Below are positions 63,154-64,000 of a stretch of 64,000 nucleotides of DNA, piece by piece. Source of the DNA: Xanthomonas hortorum (GTDB taxonomy: Bacteria; Pseudomonadota; Gammaproteobacteria; Xanthomonadales; Xanthomonadaceae). Each line of letters starts with the position of its first letter. Positions within the stretch are counted from its first letter, which is position 1. The stretch lies in NCBI RefSeq assembly GCF_024339125.1, contig NZ_CP101417.1, positions 4,103,001 through 4,167,000 on the forward strand, written 5' to 3'. The notes under the pieces were generated by a model that was given only the letters and a program-made list of their open reading frames with translations, searched no databases and was not told where the DNA came from. The position numbers and the translations under genes are program-made.

Positions 63154-64000
63154 GCCTGCAGCCATGTACCGGCCAGGTCGAGCATCGGTAACAAATTGTG
63201 TACCGCAGCCGTGCAGTTTTCGGTTAGCCAGGCGGCGCTCATTGGCGAGCGCAGTAGATCCCCCTCAATGGGCAAGAACACAATGCCTTGGCGCTGCTCG
63301 GCGCCCACACTCTGAGGCACGAATGTCAACCCCACTCCGGCTCGCGTAAGCCCCAGGGCCGCTTGCAGGTTCTCGATCGGCTGCACGATGTGCACCCTGA
63401 CCGACGCTGCGTCGAGCGTGTTCAGGATCAGATCGGTCAGGCTGGGAAGAGGATAACGGGGGTAGAGCACGACTTTTTCGCCGTGCAGGTCCGTCACGCT
63501 GATGCGCTCGCGCCCGGCCAGTCGGTGCCATGCCGGGACGGCCGCGACCAAAGGTTCGTTCAACAGCAGTTTTTGATGGATCGCCGGGTTCTCGTTAATA
63601 GGGGGGCGGGCGAAGCCTATGTCGATGCTGCGCGTCAGGAGCGCAGGGGATATCTCGGCGGCAAGCATTTCTTTGAATGCCAACTCCACCCCCGGACAGC
63701 ATTGCTGAAACAGACCCAGCACTTCGGGTAAACCGTTGTACATGGCCGAGCCCGCGAACCCTATCACCAGACGCCCACTGCGCCCTTCGGCGATGCCCTT
63801 TACGTCGCGAATGCTGTTATGGATATCCGCCAGAATGGAATTGACCCTGAGCAGAAACTGCTCCCCCGCTTCGGTCAGACGGATGGGCCGAGTGTCGCGC
63901 TCAAGCAGTTTCACATTCAGCTCATCTTCGAGTTGTTTGATCTGCTGACTCAACGGTGGCTGGGCCATATGCAGCTTTTCGGCTGCACGGGTAAAACTCA
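63111..64000 (-). CDS. LysR-family regulator, partial (5' end beyond window)
   Basis: The first visible part is the end of the winged HTH (SFTRAAEKLHMAQPPLSQQI, reading in from 64000) and the rest is the substrate-binding domain to a stop at 63111. The N-terminal dozen or so residues are cut off. The ATG at 63968 is internal to the HTH and not the real start. Probably controls the NRPS cluster. Confidence 0.88.
   Translation of the reverse strand, partial: SFTRAAEKLHMAQPPLSQQIKQLEDELNVKLLERDTRPIRLTEAGEQFLLRVNSILADIHNSIRDVKGIAEGRSGRLVIGFAGSAMYNGLPEVLGLFQQCCPGVELAFKEMLAAEISPALLTRSIDIGFARPPINENPAIHQKLLLNEPLVAAVPAWHRLAGRERISVTDLHGEKVVLYPRYPLPSLTDLILNTLDAASVRVHIVQPIENLQAALGLTRAGVGLTFVPQSVGAEQRQGIVFLPIEGDLLRSPMSAAWLTENCTAAVHNLLPMLDLAGTWLQAQRPPATGTIAPVT

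Noticed and set aside
1-64000. tRNA genes, rRNA, CRISPR arrays
   Set aside because: No tRNA-like cloverleaf, rRNA stretch or regular direct-repeat array was seen. No attachment-site sequence of the tRNA-Gly type was found either.

Overview
The window is most of the backbone of a large integrative and conjugative element (ICE) of the PFGI-1/ICEclc (MPF-G) family, plus accessory DNA on both sides. The host is most likely a member of the Xanthomonadaceae. The main reason is a cargo gene (18485-20605) whose C-terminus looks like the XVIPCD secretion domain of Xanthomonas/Stenotrophomonas type IV effectors. The PFGI-1-type core alone would also fit Pseudomonas or Burkholderiales, so genus is not settled.

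Layout. (1) 1-4606, minus strand: a three-gene operon of an unknown protein, an XRE-ImmA/IrrE-like protein and a large MmeI-type adenine methyltransferase that runs off the left edge (a defence or restriction-modification candidate). (2) 4607-5837: debris, with an IS1595-type transposase fragment abutting a trbI fragment. (3) 5838-15071: ICE maintenance and replication genes: alpA-like, parA, a HicA-like small ORF, parB, DUF2857, STY4528, PFL_4669, DUF3158, ssb and topB. A DnaA box, CTTCGGAAT repeats and three copies of a 19-bp palindrome lie here. (4) 15606-32703: the ICE variable/regulatory block: C5 methyltransferase, DUF3085, DUF3577 (internally duplicated), DUF3275, a DUF6094-like methyltransferase, an SNF2-like helicase and small unknown genes. 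An effector/immunity cassette (18485-21531) and an IS30 wreck are inserted in it. (5) 32843-53014: the conjugation machine from PilL through TraD coupling protein, pilus/core subunits, VirB4-type ATPase, DsbA-like protein, RadC, PFL_4709/4710/4711 and TraG. (6) 53281-64000: a biosynthetic cargo: EamA exporter, SerB-like phosphatase, 2OG-Fe(II) oxygenase, SDR and a single-module NRPS read leftward; a divergent FabG-like SDR; and a LysR regulator cut by the right edge. No relaxase and no integrase are in the window; if the element is complete they lie outside it.

Main results. The NRPS reads as adenylation - carrier - epimerization - thioester reductase, with an aspartate-like specificity code. 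It is broken by a 1,159-bp IS5-family element (57324-58482) flanked by a 4-bp duplication ATAG; removing the element and one ATAG restores a continuous 1,422-codon frame. Second, a structured RNA-like element recurs in at least five leaders (17188, 17425, 22085, 25267, 47455, with a degenerate copy at 21623), and its helices change sequence while keeping pairing. Third, the ICE carries an apparent XVIPCD nuclease effector with an overlapping candidate immunity gene. Fourth, a stem-loop holding the Shine-Dalgarno sequence abuts the start codon of the helicase gene.

How it fits together: ParA/ParB, SSB, topoisomerase and the STY4528-region repeats would maintain the excised element; the MPF-G machine would move it; the methyltransferases and possibly the left-end operon would deal with restriction; the effector cassette and the (now broken) small-molecule operon are traits carried for the host.
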